The notes: generated by a model not told the origin, from the letters alone. 64,000 nucleotides of DNA from Amphiura filiformis (GCF_039555335.1 NC_092639.1:33140353-33204352), one strand, 5' to 3'; shown: positions 13,201 to 23,468, counted from the first letter of the stretch. Program-made: numbers and translations.

Positions 13201-13300
13201 TTTCTTTCAGAGCCCAAAGCAATATCCCTATAATAATTTATGGATCGAGAATGGTGGTAATCCAGATAATACGCCTGAAATCAAGCATTATGAAATCTAG
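1251..13300 (+). CDS. NDUFB8: NADH dehydrogenase [ubiquinone] 1 beta subcomplex subunit 8, five exons
   Basis: Accessory subunit of mitochondrial complex I, anchored in the inner membrane by one helix. Exons: 1251-1347, 6191-6404, 8918-8985, 11509-11599 and 13211-13300 (stop TAG at 13298-13300). All introns are GT-AG (donors GTAAGT or GTAAGT-like) and phases join 1, 0, 2, 0. Exon 1 encodes an Arg/Ala/Ser-rich targeting peptide ([17 protein letters not shown]). Exon 2 holds the family block [20 protein letters not shown] and then, in another frame, RRNWGEP. Exon 4 encodes the membrane helix ([20 protein letters not shown]), and exon 5 the conserved PKQYPYNNL and the C-terminal HYEI. Exon 2 changes frame between about 6325 and 6339: one added base, for example in TCCATAAT, gives 186 aa, the length of human NDUFB8. 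Since everything else is intact, I favour an assembly indel over a dead gene. The start at 1251 is chosen because it opens the targeting peptide and matches the exon 2 phase. Confidence 0.93.
4400..4743. mobile_element. TTAA-flanked fold-back element (MITE)
   Basis: TTAA at 4396-4399 and 4744-4747 flanks inverted termini: AGGAGTATTTCGTGATC at the left and GATCACGAAATGCCCCT at the right. The interior contains a short palindrome around TTTCGTTCTGGTGCACCAGA and a poly-T run. A diverged partial copy, with the same CTGGTACACCAGAAC palindrome and the same order of phrases, lies inverted at about 12345-12535. There is no coding capacity. Confidence 0.8.
5595..5700 (-). mobile_element. tRNA-derived SINE remnant
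   Basis: On the minus strand a tRNA-like head shows an A-box-like TGGTCAGTGATGTAAC followed by a B box GGTTCAAACCC at a normal spacing, then a poly-T-rich stretch. It has no complete tRNA fold that I can confirm, so I read it as a SINE head and not a functional tRNA gene. Confidence 0.5.
5710..5956. mobile_element. TA-flanked MITE, TGTGAT family 1, copy A
   Basis: The dinucleotide TA flanks both ends. Termini are TGTGATAAGATCTGGTCC at the left and GGACCAGATCGTGTCACA at the right, followed inward by GGGGGCC. The interior is about 250 bp, AT-rich and non-coding. The same element occurs at 50677-50928 (same orientation) and 49154-49371 (reversed, one end lost). Confidence 0.85.
6502..6781 (+). 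mobile_element. tRNA-like SINE within TTAACCCTAA inverted ends
   Basis: TTAACCCTAACACGCC at the left is mirrored by GGCGGGTTAGGGTTAA at the right. Inside is a tRNA-like segment with A-box-like GTCGCCTAGTGGTTGGCATG and B box GGTTCGAATCCC at about 6645-6705, then a pyrimidine-rich tail. A related copy with the same 'cgctggccRG..agcggaagccc' block lies at 35231-35515. Whether the ends belong to a TTAA-targeting DNA element that captured a SINE, or to the SINE itself, cannot be decided from two copies. It sits in NDUFB8 intron 2. Confidence 0.6.
6843..6944. repeat. Short inverted repeat (hairpin), about 38-bp arms
   Basis: AGGGATTCAATCATGTTTC at the left is repeated as its reverse complement at the right end. 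The arms continue inward through GTTGTTCATCxCCGATT with few mismatches and enclose about 25 bases. It lies in NDUFB8 intron 2. Confidence 0.85.
7400..7565. mobile_element. Short MITE, family with TTTGAAAT arms, copy 1
   Basis: Inverted arms contain TTAATCTTCCACACAGG and its reverse complement CCTGTGTGGAAGATTAA, each followed by a GxATTTCAAATG-type phrase. A second copy of the same structure lies at 14085-14265 beyond the 3' end of NDUFB8. Confidence 0.65.
8060..8140 (-). mobile_element. tRNA-like SINE remnant
   Basis: On the minus strand a TAGCATAGTGG A-box-like motif precedes GATTCGAACCC at tRNA-like spacing. There is no acceptor stem or flanking structure good enough to call a tRNA gene. 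Confidence 0.4.
8534..8706. repeat. Inverted repeat / short MITE
   Basis: TGCATACTGCTCAGTGCCAG at the left matches in reverse complement CTGGCACTGAGCAGTCGATA plus TGCA at the right. The arms extend about 45 bp, to the phrase ATAGCTGCCA, with a loop of about 75 bases. Confidence 0.75.
10211..10545. mobile_element. Partial copy of the GTATTGTTGGTCGAAGC MITE
   Basis: Starts with the terminal phrase GACGAGGTATTGTTGGTCG and then follows, in reverse-complement orientation, the whole body of the intact element at 23469-23841 until about 10545, where the second terminus is missing. It lies in NDUFB8 intron 3. Other relatives lie at about 17788-18030 and 33895-34000. Confidence 0.75.
10598..11092. 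repeat. Tandem duplication of about 240 bp in NDUFB8 intron 3
   Basis: The block starting TTTAAGACAAGTGGTACCTA at about 10605 recurs at about 10842, followed in both copies by the same phrases (ATGGATTGAGACTCATTTTT, TTCACTTACTGTAAAGGATG, GTTTGTGCTTGCAAATA, AATCAATTTGGTGAAAATTA). The second copy carries a (TG)n run at about 10939-10959. Confidence 0.85.
12345..12535. mobile_element. Diverged, inverted partial copy of the 4400-4743 element
   Basis: Shares the palindrome CTGGTxCACCAGAAC, the phrase AACTGAAATTTTGGGA and the closing GAATGCTAGGGTCACAAAATTC in the same order as the reverse complement of 4400-4743. It lies in NDUFB8 intron 4, which also carries the inverted-repeat element at 12861-13144. 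Confidence 0.6.
12861..13144 (-). mobile_element. Inverted-repeat element with Penelope-like C-terminal fragment (tentative)
   Basis: Arms at the left (AAATAAATATGTTGTGGTAC then AGATCCAATAGAA) and right (mirrored) enclose about 190 bp. On the minus strand the interior reads [18 protein letters not shown], which resembles the tail after the GIY-YIG nuclease of Penelope-like retroelements, then a stop. The resemblance is short and could be coincidental. It lies in NDUFB8 intron 4, just upstream of the last exon. Confidence 0.35.
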
Positions 13301-13381
13301 CTGCTAGCCATGAGTGTAGTTTTAGGTCCATTTAACATTTATCTAAGACTGGTCAAAGCTTGGTGTGTATTAATAATTCAG

Positions 13382-13612
13382 ATACCTCCTCTAAGGAGGG
13401 TGGTCTGATTTGATCATGTGTCAAGTGTCATACAAGAGCCAAAACTTGCATTTGAATTGTTAAAAAAACACATTTTGGCTCGCAAAATCAAAACAAAGCA
13501 TCTTTCAACCATAATATTTTACAGTCAATGAGAAAAGCTTTCCACGGATACCATAATCTCCATTTGATGGAGAAAAAGTTGGGACAAGGTTGTTGATCAG
13601 ACCATCCTCCAA
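13382..13612. repeat. Inverted repeat downstream of NDUFB8
   Basis: TCCTCTAAGGAGGGTGGTCT followed by GATTTGATCA is mirrored by TGATCAGACCATCCTCC at the right. The arms are about 25 bp with mismatches. Confidence 0.5.
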
Positions 13613-14084
13613 ATAACACAGAGCTAAGCTTCTGTCAGTATTTGAAACAAGTCAAATATAGAAATGCAATAGTTGTGATTCACTGCAACTCATTTTTAAC
13701 ACTCCAAATGTGAGGCTATCAAACCAAGTGAGTTTTAAGTGAAACAGTTATGTGTCAGGTTAATTTCAGAGGGTAATGACCCGCTGACCCACATCCAAAA
13801 ATGAGTTGACTGTGACAAATGTGTGTGAAGCGCACAACAATTTGAAAATGATTGTATTGTATCTCAAAATCAAGGTGACATTTCTGGACAATTTTTGGTT
13901 GAATTTGTTCTGGTATTTTGAGCTAGGGGTCAGGCCTCACTTGCCAGGGTTGACAGCCTTGTCCAGTACACGCCACTGCAATGCGATGCAGAATCATTTG
14001 TTTTTCAAGTCTAATATTCATGCAAATTGTATAAGATTTAGAATGCTATAAAATTCCATCAGAATTGGATTAAGACACATTGTG

Positions 14085-14265
14085 GTATTCCAGTTGAAAT
14101 CCATACACTCTATGGCAGACATGACCTTTAATCTCTCACACAGGAGGTGTAGATTTCAAATGCAGTCACCCATTCAGGTAACCCCATTTGAAATTCACAC
14201 TTCTTGTGTGGAAGATTAAGGTTATGTCTTCCATAGAGTATGGATTTCAAATGGAATAGTGCAAT
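14085..14265. mobile_element. Short MITE, family with TTTGAAAT arms, copy 2
   Basis: Arms of about 70 bp: left TTGAAATCCATACACTCTAT plus GG, right its mirror CCATAGAGTATGGATTTCAA. Inner phrases TTAATCTxxCACACAGGAGG are shared with copy 1 at 7400-7565. Confidence 0.8.
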
Positions 14266-14477
14266 ATTGTTGCTGAAAACAAGAAAACTGTAATATCAAA
14301 AAGGACTTATTTGGCTGTAGAGTGTCTCAAATGCAAAAGAAGATAAGGATAATAAGATGTGTATATTTTGTTTGCAAAACTTCATAGATAATTGAAGTGG
14401 TTGGATTTATTATACCCCATGCATGGTGAATGTATCAAGATTGTTATTACATGATTGAAATGATTAAAAATCTAGCA

Positions 14478-14642
14478 CAGGGGTTCCCAACCTAGTTATT
14501 ATAACTCCATTTGAGGTAGCAATCTCAAACTGGAGATGATAGGTGTGCTAATAATTCTCATGTGTATGACCTAATGTTGACATGGGGTTTGTCCGATCTC
14601 CAAGAATGGGGTTGCTCTAAAAAAGAAAGTTGGGAACCCCTG
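14478..14642. mobile_element. hAT-type MITE (165 bp)
   Basis: Perfect 14-bp terminal inverted repeats CAGGGGTTCCCAAC and GTTGGGAACCCCTG, the terminal form typical of hAT elements. The 8-bp flanks (ATCTAGCA and GTCTACAA) agree at most positions, as expected for a decayed 8-bp target duplication. There is no coding capacity. Confidence 0.8.
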
Positions 14643-15021
14643 GTCTACAATATTTTAGTCTACAGATCTTTCGCACTGGCCAAACGCTTGTTCTGATCAT
14701 CTTATAAAAAGATATGGGTTATACCTACATCATTTGATGCTATAGTTTTTTCGGCGAATGAGGTGCCGGTTGTGATGATGGCTTGATTCAATTAACCAAT
14801 CAGAACCCACTACGCTGTAAACAGCACTAAATCGGGCAGTGTGAAAGGTCTTTGCAAAATACTGTAGATGGTAGTTGATGATTTTCCAATCCAGAGAAAA
14901 ATGTTGGCACACCTTATCTGTGTTTAGGTTTGTATTCACCTCAAAGAATGATGGGTGTGGGTTTTAAAGGGAGAGTATGTCAGTGCTGTCTCACATCCCT
15001 TTATACTTTTGATACAATATA

Positions 15022-15363
15022 TGTGATGCGATCAAGAAAAATCAGTCGGAACTCGGAAATATTAATTTCAGCCTGTTTTTGGTACTTTTTGCCCAATTTC
15101 ACGCGCATTTTCAGTTTTTTCATTTTTTTTTAGGAAAGTGCAGTCTCATGCCTGTTTTTAGATATAGCCAAAGAAAGGTAATGTTTCCTTTTGTTTCCTG
15201 TTGTTTTGGAAGCTCTTTAATTGGTCATATCTTTGGAACTGGTTGTTCAATTTCTATGGGGTTTTCTGCAAAATCCAGCTTTGTAAATGCTTTTTACTAT
15301 CCTATAAGAAACTGAAATTTTAATATTTTCAAGTTCCGACTGATTTTGCTTGATCGCATCACA
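15022..15363. mobile_element. TA-flanked MITE, TGTGATGCG family
   Basis: TA flanks termini TGTGATGCGATCAAGAAAAA and its mirror TTTTGCTTGATCGCATCACA. The arms run about 50 bp through CAGTCGGAACT. The interior is AT-rich. Its first nine bases match those of otherwise unrelated elements at 5710, 17133 and 50677. Confidence 0.85.
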
Positions 15364-16176
15364 TATGTTTGAATCATTTGAACAAGTGTGTCAACAATTT
15401 TCCAGGATTGTAGGTTTTTCCCCTTTATATTTTTAACAAGATTGACTTGTGATATATTTCTTACAGTCAGCTTCTGTTATAGAAAAAGATGATTTTTTTA
15501 AAAAGTTTTCAAAACTTGAAGAATATATTCTTTTATTTTGCAGGTTTGTACCCTTAGTCTGGACTTTGATGAGTCAGCAGCAGAGAGATGTATGTCCATT
15601 AGCTGCTTTGTGTATGATTGATTCTGATATATATGAATGAGCTTAGCCATATATTGTGCATGTACTCGTGCTCTCATACAGGGCATGTACACTTTGCATT
15701 AGTGATTTCATGCATATCACAGGCTATCATACAGACAGCAGCTATCGGAGGCTATCATGCAGACAGCAGCTATCAGACATATCTTTCTGTTGCTGTAACA
15801 TCAACTTAATTGAAATCCTGCACAGGTAGATTGCAATGTTTACTTAGCTATGAAATGTGAATGGTCGAAAGTGAATGACCTAATACAGGAATTCAAGTAA
15901 AAGCAATAACAGGAAAGGAATTGAGGTTAAACAAACATATTATAGTTGGATTGATCCCAAATAGGCATGCTTTATATTACTGTGGCTGAAGATAAGTGTC
16001 AATATCCCTATATTGAGTATTGTGTGGTATTTTGTAAAATTTATACCATATTTTGTGCAATTTAGGACTATTGACACATAACCGGTTTCTTAATTTGATA
16101 CCAAAGTACACAATGTGGAACGTTGTGGAATAGATACAGTAGTACCTACAATTAAAAGTAATAGTCTACTACTACA

Positions 16177-16336
16177 GGGCGATTGCACAAAAGGTCATAA
16201 GTTCAAATCTGCCTCCAGAAGACAAAAGAAATCCTCAGTTCAAGTGATATTCATTGATGCATTTGCTTTCTACTTATTCCATGCATCATGTCTTCTGGAG
16301 ACAGATTTGAACTAATGACCTTTCGTGAAATTGCCC
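16177..16336. mobile_element. Short MITE with 4-bp flank TACA
   Basis: TACA lies directly outside both ends (16173-16176 and 16337-16340). Arms of about 50 bp: left GGGCGATTGCACAAAAGGTC, right GACCTTTCGTGAAATTGCCC, continuing through GTTCAAATCTG and CTCCAGAAGACA. Confidence 0.75.
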
Positions 16337-17132
16337 TACAGGTATAGTAACCAAAGCATTGCATTTCCTTCCTATTTTGTATTGAACAAAGTATAATTTC
16401 CTGTCAGTTACAAATACATGCAAGTGAAAGGACTGGTGAAGGCCATTTTAAAATTGTTGAAATACTGTGGAATGGACTAAAACCTTTTGTTTAGGGACCT
16501 GGAAAAAATATAAATATCACCCTTTACCCCAAAGCTACAGAGATAGCTATTTACGCTTTTTTTTAACATGCATGTATATGAGGTACACAGGATTTGCCGC
16601 ACCAGTGGGAGGGTATTTTCCAAGTCTCATTAATCTTAAGAAAGATACCATTTTTTAGGAATTTTTCTCTTCTACATACATGTTTCAGGTATTTTTTAAA
16701 CAAAAATATAACTGATATCTTGGAATAAAGAATCGCAAGAGTTATGTAAAGAGAAAAATGGTTAATTTGGTGAAAGTATTAATGAATTTAAAGTAAAAAT
16801 GCCACAGATATTACCTGATTGAAAACATTGCTTGATATATAACCCTATTTTGTTCCACCTTAGATAAATGTTTGTAAATAAAATACTGTTTATTAATTAT
16901 GCAATTTTGGTCAGAACCAGTAGCTTTATGTATGTGTGTCTGAACTTTTTGAAATGCTTTTTAGTTTTTAGATTTTTAGACTTCTGTGTTAATTATGAAT
17001 TTGCTTCATAAAGATTTTCGATTGCAAAGGTCTAGCTACAACACATCACTGAAAGTGACTTCCTTGTGGATAGGGTGGCTCCTACTAAAGATATCTGATT
17101 ATTTGGGGAGTGGTTTGATGAAAATGATAGTA

Positions 17133-17447
17133 TGTGACGTGTCATGTCAAAAGGAGACACTTTTGGGCAGGTTAACACTTTTGAGGTTTTTAAATATCTT
17201 AAATATAGAGATGTTTTACTCCACAACGCTGTTTTCCCTAATGAAATCAGACATTCCTATGTCTCAAAAATACAAGATGCCAGTTATATTCCGGTCTGAA
17301 ACGTTTAAACATTAATAATATCCAAAAATTACATAAAATAACATGCAACAAACCAAAATTGTGAAAAAATCATCACCGGGCAGATTTTTGACTATTTCTC
17401 CATTTACGATCCTGCCCAAAAGTCTCCTTTTGACATGACACGTCACA
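17133..17447. mobile_element. TA-flanked MITE, TGTGACGTG family
   Basis: TA flanks termini TGTGACGTGTCATGTCAAAA and TTTTGACATGACACGTCACA. The arms extend through GGAGACxxTTTTGGGCAGG. There is no coding capacity. Confidence 0.85.
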
Positions 17448-17787
17448 TATGATGTAGCCTGTAATAATTACTACCCAAATCTAAATGTCATATCTGGACA
17501 TGCATGACAGTTTTTAATCAGAAAACACGATTTCATGTCTGATAAATGTCACTAATAACATGGAAATTACTTGGTGTTACTCTGCTAATCTGATCTTGGT
17601 CGGAATACACAAAGGAATTCAATAATTGCTCATCCCTCTACGTACGTGATATGTGCTTTGCCTTTTTATGCTTCAAAGGAGAACTTGTCAACAGTGTGTC
17701 AAATGTACATCCTAGGGAACAAACCAAAATATTGATGAGGCCCATAAACGTAACTGTATAACCTTGCACAAAAATGAATCTTTACAT

Positions 17788-18030
17788 TTAAGGGTATACG
17801 AGGTATTGTTGATCGAAGCAGCCAAAAAAATCGAAAAAATAACACTTTGGTGTTTTGCAAGATAAACGATCACTGCGCTATGTTATAATCTGGTTGTTTC
17901 GAGGTAAAAATTTCATTCGAAGTGGTATATTAAAAGTTACATGAATTAAGTCGGATTGTGCTGTATGAGGTTACAAAATACCACTTTATTTTGTATTTTT
18001 TTGTGCGCAGTGAGTCAAAATAACATTGCT
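17788..18030. mobile_element. Partial copy of the GTATTGTTGGTCGAAGC MITE
   Basis: Begins TTAAGGGTATACGAGGTATT and continues GTTGATCGAAGCAGCC, matching the TTAA-flanked element at 23469-23841. Homology fades within about 100 bases, and no second terminus was seen. Confidence 0.5.
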
Positions 18031-18283
18031 ATTTGTAAGAGTATGAAAATATTTACTCTATCCCTACGACTAAACTAGTTTCATTCAGTAGGACTTTGTC
18101 GATCGTTTGGCTTGTTCCCTAAGACCAGAGAACATGTTCTGCTTATTAGACTTGCCATGCTTACTGTGGCATTTATGCCAGTTCATTATTGCATGCAAAA
18201 TTGTGAAAGTCTGAATTATGCTTCTCCAAAAGGGGACATTTTAGTATCATCTTGGGCCAAGGAATTGGCGAGATTAGAATTTG

Positions 18284-18670
18284 GAGATCATAAGTTTGAT
18301 CCTTTTGGACCAATGTTTAAAAGACTGATAACAGGGATGTGAGAGTTCCTCTTTTCAGCTGATTTCCTCTTTTTTTGTTGCCAAAATTTACGTGTTTTTC
18401 TTTTATTTTCAGCCCATATTTGGCGCTTTTACTCTGATTTTACGCTGTTTTTAGTGATTTTCCTCGTTTTTGGTCTGTGGCCTCTCACACCCCTGTGATA
18501 AGCATTGAGCATCTTAATTTGGAGATCATAAGTTTGATCCTTTGGGGCCAATGTTTAAACGACTGATAAGCATTGAGTATCTTGCATCTATCCAGGGAAG
18601 ATGAACCAGAGGCACGAGAGAAGAGCATAAGTTCGATCCTTTTGGACCAATGTTTAAAAGACTGATCAGC
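18284..18670. repeat. Threefold repeated 45-bp phrase
   Basis: GATCATAAGTTTGATCCTTT followed by TGGACCAATGTTTAAAAGAC occurs near 18287, 18523 and 18626 with small changes, and the phrase AACCAGAGGCAC recurs near 18603 and 18689. It reads as open frames in both directions, but I recognise no protein. Confidence 0.6.
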
Positions 18671-19332
18671 TTTGAGCAGAGAAGATAAACCAGAGGCACC
18701 TACCAACCGAGTCCTTCGACGTGCGAGAAAACAAGGCACAAGAAAATTCTCAATGTGCTGTTCCTTGCACATGTTTTGTTTTGTATTTTATTTTATTTCT
18801 GTTCTTTTAATATAATTATCTAATTGTACCAGAATTAAACATTTTTGTAAGGGTTTTTCTTCAATTTTTTACAGCATCTATTTTTTGTTTTGGTATATTA
18901 AATCATTAGGCACTTCGGAATTTTCATCAATGGTCACACTCTAAGCGACAGGGTTATCCTGCCATGATTTCGAAAAAGATGTTATTCAGTATACTAATAG
19001 GCTACGTTAGATTATAAGAGTATAAAACCTTGATACTAATTAGTCTTGATTTATTTGCTTCTTAGAAATAGCCTAAATGTTTTACATTTTATTGTAATAA
19101 TTAACCAACTCTATCAGGTTTTACCTGTTTTCTGTGTTCTGAATCTACCATAGTGATTATGGGACGCTCTTTTTGGTCAATAGATCATCAGCACTTTAAT
19201 GCAGAGACGCTCCTAAAAGTTTCTTTTCTGTGACAAAAATGTACAGACTTTTTTTATGTTTTAGAGAAAATATTAATGCAAGTCTACCAAAATGAGTGTA
19301 GGTCATTCGGTTATTATTGTCTCAATATAGCA

Positions 19333-19380
<48 letters not shown>
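19333..19380. repeat. (AAT)n microsatellite
   Basis: About sixteen AAT units. A poly-isoleucine frame across it on the minus strand is an artefact of the repeat. Confidence 0.95.
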
Positions 19381-19383
<3 letters not shown>

Positions 19384-19533
19384 CAGTGGGGTATCAGGGT
19401 TACAAGACAAATCAATACCGGGCGCGGAATCATTGGGGGGGAAATGGAGTGAAAACATGGACTCAGAATAGTTGCCCATGAGTGCAGTTGTGGAAATGTT
19501 GTCTTAGCCAAAATATTATTATGATGTCCTTAA

Positions 19534-20194
19534 GGGATCTAAAATGAGCGTTTATTGCGTTTCGACAGTATTTTTTGTGGGACATTAGAGCACCTCAGAC
19601 CTATCGAATTGCATTCTGAATACGAAGCATGTCTTTCTGATATCAAATAATTTTCATTTTTTTAAATCACAATATAATACAAATTTTATGACAAATTATA
19701 AAAATTTGATATTTTTCAAATTTTTGATATATAACAGTCCTCGAAGTAAATTATATAAATCTAATGATATATTCTTAAAGTGTATGTAGCAGGAGGAAAA
19801 GCCGACGGTCAATTGAAAATTTTGACCTTTCATATTGAAGATATGGATTTTTTCCCCAAAAGACCTAATTTTTTTTTTTGTGTTTTGGGAAAAAAATCCA
19901 TATCTTCAATACGAAAGGTCAAAATTTTCAATTGATCGTCGGCTTTTCATCCCACCTACATACACTTTAAGTATAAATCATCAGATTTATAAAGTTTACT
20001 TCAAGTACTGTTTAATATCAAAAATATCAATTTTTAATGATTTGCCATAAAATGTGTATTAAATAGCGAATTTCAAAAAATCAAAATTATTTGATATCAG
20101 AATGACATTCTTCATATTCAGAATGCAATTCGATATGTCTGATGTGCTCTAATGTCCCAAAATAAATACTGTCCAAACGTTCATACCCCAGCCC
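19534..20194. mobile_element. Long palindromic TTAA-flanked element (661 bp)
   Basis: TTAA at 19530-19533 and 20195-20198. The two halves are reverse complements over roughly 320 bp each, meeting around 19860-19890, with shared phrases such as GACATTAGAGCACxTCAGAC and GAAAATTTTGACCTTTCxTA. One half-element recurs at about 61285-61480. The insertion lies 7 bases beyond the stop codon of the adjacent sulfotransferase-like gene. The paralogous site at about 32411-32414 keeps a single TTAA with matching flanks on both sides, so TTAA is the duplicated target. Confidence 0.9.
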
Positions 20195-20205
20195 TTAAGT
20201 GCCAT

Positions 20206-22506
20206 TTACGCTTTCAACCTTTTTTCATACATTTCTTTGTAATATTTCATGCTTGTATCCGAACAATGCAATACATCGTCATCTAAATCAACCCTCTGTG
20301 GACATGGTTTAGGCTTCAAAAAGCCTGTGCTCTCAAACGTCTCACGGTTAGTTCCGCCACGATAATCTGCCATAAGGGCTTCTTTTGGCACCATCCACTG
20401 GCTATCCATACACTCGCGTCCTGCTTCCCAATGCAGTAGTTCTTCACTGTACGGGATATTCACGGCTTCGCAATAAGCCTTCAGATACGTAGCAGGATCA
20501 TTCAGAAGATCATCAACATCTAAGATTACAGGATTGGCATCAATGTGTTGTTTCACGTGTTGGTACATTTCGTATTGCTCCTGAAAGTGGTATCCCTTTG
20601 GCAGAAGATGGTGAGGTTGATCTGTGAGTTTCATTCGTTTAGTAGCATCGACCACGCCTCTGTTTATCATCCGCTTCCAGGAATCAAAGACTTTGTATGG
20701 ATGACGGATTAAGAATGTATGCTGGAATCCTTTGGGGATTAAGGCGTAGTCTTGACCGGTGAAACCGAATCCGGGGTGATCTTTGACGAAGATGAGGTCT
20801 ACATTGGGTGGGGTTGACTCCATCTGCTCTTTAATCCATTGGTAGGAGTGGCTGCTAGCCAGATAGCCTCCTGTAATGGTTGAGTGATAAAAGATTGGGA
20901 CAATAGTATAACTATTACTAACTAATGCATCTCTTTAATATCGAGTTGGCAACGTATCGCTACCAAAACTAAGACCATGAGCTATACATTATTTGCATAG
21001 TCGTACGTACCTGTAAAGACCAAATCACGTTGAGTTCACTTACTCTGAGTCAGAGGTTGGGACATTACATTATTAGAAAAACGGTTCTTGACTGCCCTGT
21101 ATGTAGAACCCTCAAAGTGAAAGGGTTCTTGAAAGTGAACCCAAAAATTGATTTTTCTGCACTGGCGTGTCCAGAACCCTTTTCGATTATTTCGTAGAAC
21201 CAATGTTCTACGTACAGGACAACTCAATAACCTCTTTAGGTTCTAAATACTTTGGGGCTGTGCAATTAAATATGTGTATGTATCCCGGGGGAATTCACCA
21301 AAAAAAATCCACTTCCACGTGCCAAAAATTACCCCCACCCTCATTTCCGACATGGGACCCATATTTATTATACATTGTTTAAACACGGTGATGCCAGCAT
21401 GAAATTGTCAACGGTTTTTAACTGTTCTTCTATACAAACATCTACCAAAAACTAACTACCCCCTTAAATAATTTATTATTCCAGAACAGTTACCCGTATG
21501 TCAAATTTGGGATATGCAATCGAAGCAGAATTTATTTCTGCGCATTATGACACCTCATTTGTTGCAATGGTCCCACTATTGATGTCGCATAGTACATTTT
21601 AACGAAAGTAACCAAAAGTTTCAGCAAAGTCCTATTGTCTTGTATATTGAAGGAAATCTGTTCAGCTCTCAGGGGTGGTGCAATAATTATGTGTACCCTG
21701 GGGTGAATTATAGGGGGGGCAAAGATTTTTTGGCAGGCCAAAAGGGGGGGGGCAAGCATTTTTTGGCAGGTCGAAAGGGGGTGGTCAAGCGATTTTTGGC
21801 AGGTTGAAAGGGGGGGCAAACAATTTTTGGCACAGATATTTTGGGCACCGTTTCTATATTACGCCCTAAAAAGGCGTAGGAAAACGTTACGAACACGTTC
21901 AAATATGCAAAATTTCCTGCTCGCTGTGCTCGCATTATATGTTAAGACAATTTAAGGTTTTAAATTCGGGTTCCCCAAAATCTTGCATGTGTAAGGGGGG
22001 GGCAAAGATTTTTGGCACGTCAAAAGGGGGGAAAAGGTTTTTGGCACGTCGAAAGGGGGGGCAAAGGTTTTTGGCACGGCCAAAGGGGGGCAAGCGATTT
22101 TTGGCAGACCATTTTGAGAATTCACCCCGGGGGTACACATAATTATTGCACCACCCCTCAGTGGATTATTCTTTTGTTTTATGCATTTGGATGGGATCAA
22201 AACATGTGATAATCAATAACAATTGTCATTATTCACATCAGTGATCATTATTCACGTAATGTCAATTATACCACGGCATATCTTACCTGTTACAGCTTCA
22301 ATATCCTTCTCATCCACGCCCCACGATTCTTTAAACCATTGCTTGAAATCTGTGAGGTGTGCGTCTGGTGCGAAGTAGTTACCCCAGACGTGTGGTTCAC
22401 ACCATATGAGTGAATTGGGCACCTTGGTAAGACATTTCAATACAGCAGTAGATGTGGTTCGTGGCATAGTCCACATATATACACGGTTGGTGGCACTGGA
22501 TTTCAT
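20206..22506 (-). CDS. Sulfotransferase-like P-loop protein, array copy 1
   Basis: Two exons: 22287-22506 (73 codons plus one base; donor GTAAGA) and 20206-20870 (acceptor TTACAG; stop TAA). They join in phase 1 to give 294 aa. Residues 15-21, PRTTSTA, sit where sulfotransferases bind the 5'-phosphosulfate. Residues 129-137, RHPYKVFDS, fit the 3'-phosphate-binding signature with Arg and Ser eight apart. There is no signal peptide or membrane segment, so it is probably cytosolic. Long sea-urchin-type relatives are often mislabelled as aminotransferase-like; nothing here supports that activity. The acceptor substrate is unknown. The start is the first Met of the frame, equivalent to MESS in the other copies. 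The intron carries a G-rich element (21672-22157), and a palindromic element begins 7 bases past the stop. All residues visible in the other copies are present, so it looks functional. Confidence 0.82.
20871..22286 (-). other. Intron of sulfotransferase-like copy 1
   Basis: 1.4 kb. About a third is the G-rich MITE at 21672-22157. The stretch 21036-21300 has a weak inverted pair around AGAACC and CACTTTCAAG phrases. Nothing else was recognised. Confidence 0.6.
21672..22157. mobile_element. G-rich MITE with internal 28-32 bp repeats, copy 1
   Basis: Perfect terminal inverted repeats of about 27 bp beginning GGGGTGGTGCAATAATTATG, flanked by TCA on both sides (21669-21671 and 22158-22160). The interior carries two blocks of tandem units of the form GGGGGGCAAAGATTTTTGGC plus ACGTCxAAA. 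Related copies lie at 27319-27701 (reversed) and 36517-36964. Family assignment is uncertain; a 3-bp flank and G-rich ends could suit PIF/Harbinger. Confidence 0.8.
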
Positions 22507-23468
22507 TTTACACTCCTGTAATTTGGTCGATTTCGTTTGATTTAATTCAGCAATGCCTATAGGGACTGAAGACGTCCAAGAGTAAACTGGATGAAAGCTT
22601 CCCAGTTATTTTCGGTTAGCAAATTTCTTTGTTGTGAGAAATAAGAAACTGAAAGCTACCGAAACCCTATGTACTGGAATTGTTTATAGATCTGAGGGGT
22701 CATGTGGCTAACAAATCAGCCTGGGATCAAATATTTACCCTCAATTTGTGAACTTTGTTTCCCGGGCTTTGTTTTTCGGACCCGAACCTGACCTCAAATG
22801 TTGCATGGAACCCCGTTATTGGATTTAGCTTGCCAATACATGTATTATTTCAGAAGGTTGCGCAGTGCCATCCCGCTCAATGGAATTTACAAAGGCTACT
22901 GATCTTTTAATTTTATATTTGTACGATTTCTTGTATGTAACAAAATTGTGCAATTAACCTTTTTCATGTTTTTGGAAAATATTAATACAAATCTGCCAAA
23001 AGGAGTGTATTCGATTCGGTTACTATTGGTTCACAATTCAATTTTATTAATTTTATTAATAAACAGTTACAAAATAATGATGGTACAAATCTACAATACC
23101 GTAAAAAGCCTTTAAGAAGCATATGTGCCTAATAAAGAGTTGCTCGGACAAGAACAAATTTTTACGGTAGTTTGTAAAACTTTTTCATTTTTTTTAATTT
23201 ACAAATATCTGTGTTATAGATATTTGTCTTTTAATTTACACACATCTGTGTTACGATATTTATAAATTAAAGAAAAAAATTAAACTACATGTACCTTAAA
23301 AATTCGTTTTTGTCCGAGCGACTCGTTAATAGGCACATATTATGATTAATAACGAATTTTTACGGTATAGTCCTATCATGTTGTAGGTTGTAGTGCATCT
23401 CAAATTGTGTCTCTCATCACAGGGAATAAAAAAGTCAATTTTCATATGTTTATATGGCGCTATGTTAA

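Larger units (their letters stand above)
13301..20205. other. Intergenic region between NDUFB8 and the sulfotransferase-like array
   Basis: Convergent space: NDUFB8 ends at 13300 on the plus strand and the next gene reads toward it from 20870. Inverted repeats and MITEs at 13382-13612, 14085-14265, 14478-14642, 15022-15363, 16177-16336, 17133-17447, about 17788-18030 and 19534-20194 take up much of it. A phrase GATCATAAGTTTGATCCTTT plus TGGACCAATGTTTAAA occurs three times between 18284 and 18665. An (AAT)n run sits at 19333-19380. Candidate polyadenylation signals for NDUFB8 exist (for example AATAAA near 16724 and 16876) but none can be assigned. Confidence 0.6.

Noticed and set aside
20206-22506. 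Naming the array genes branched-chain aminotransferase-like
   Set aside because: That label occurs in invertebrate annotations, but the visible motifs are sulfotransferase-type P-loop and RHPxxxxxS; no PLP-enzyme motif is seen.
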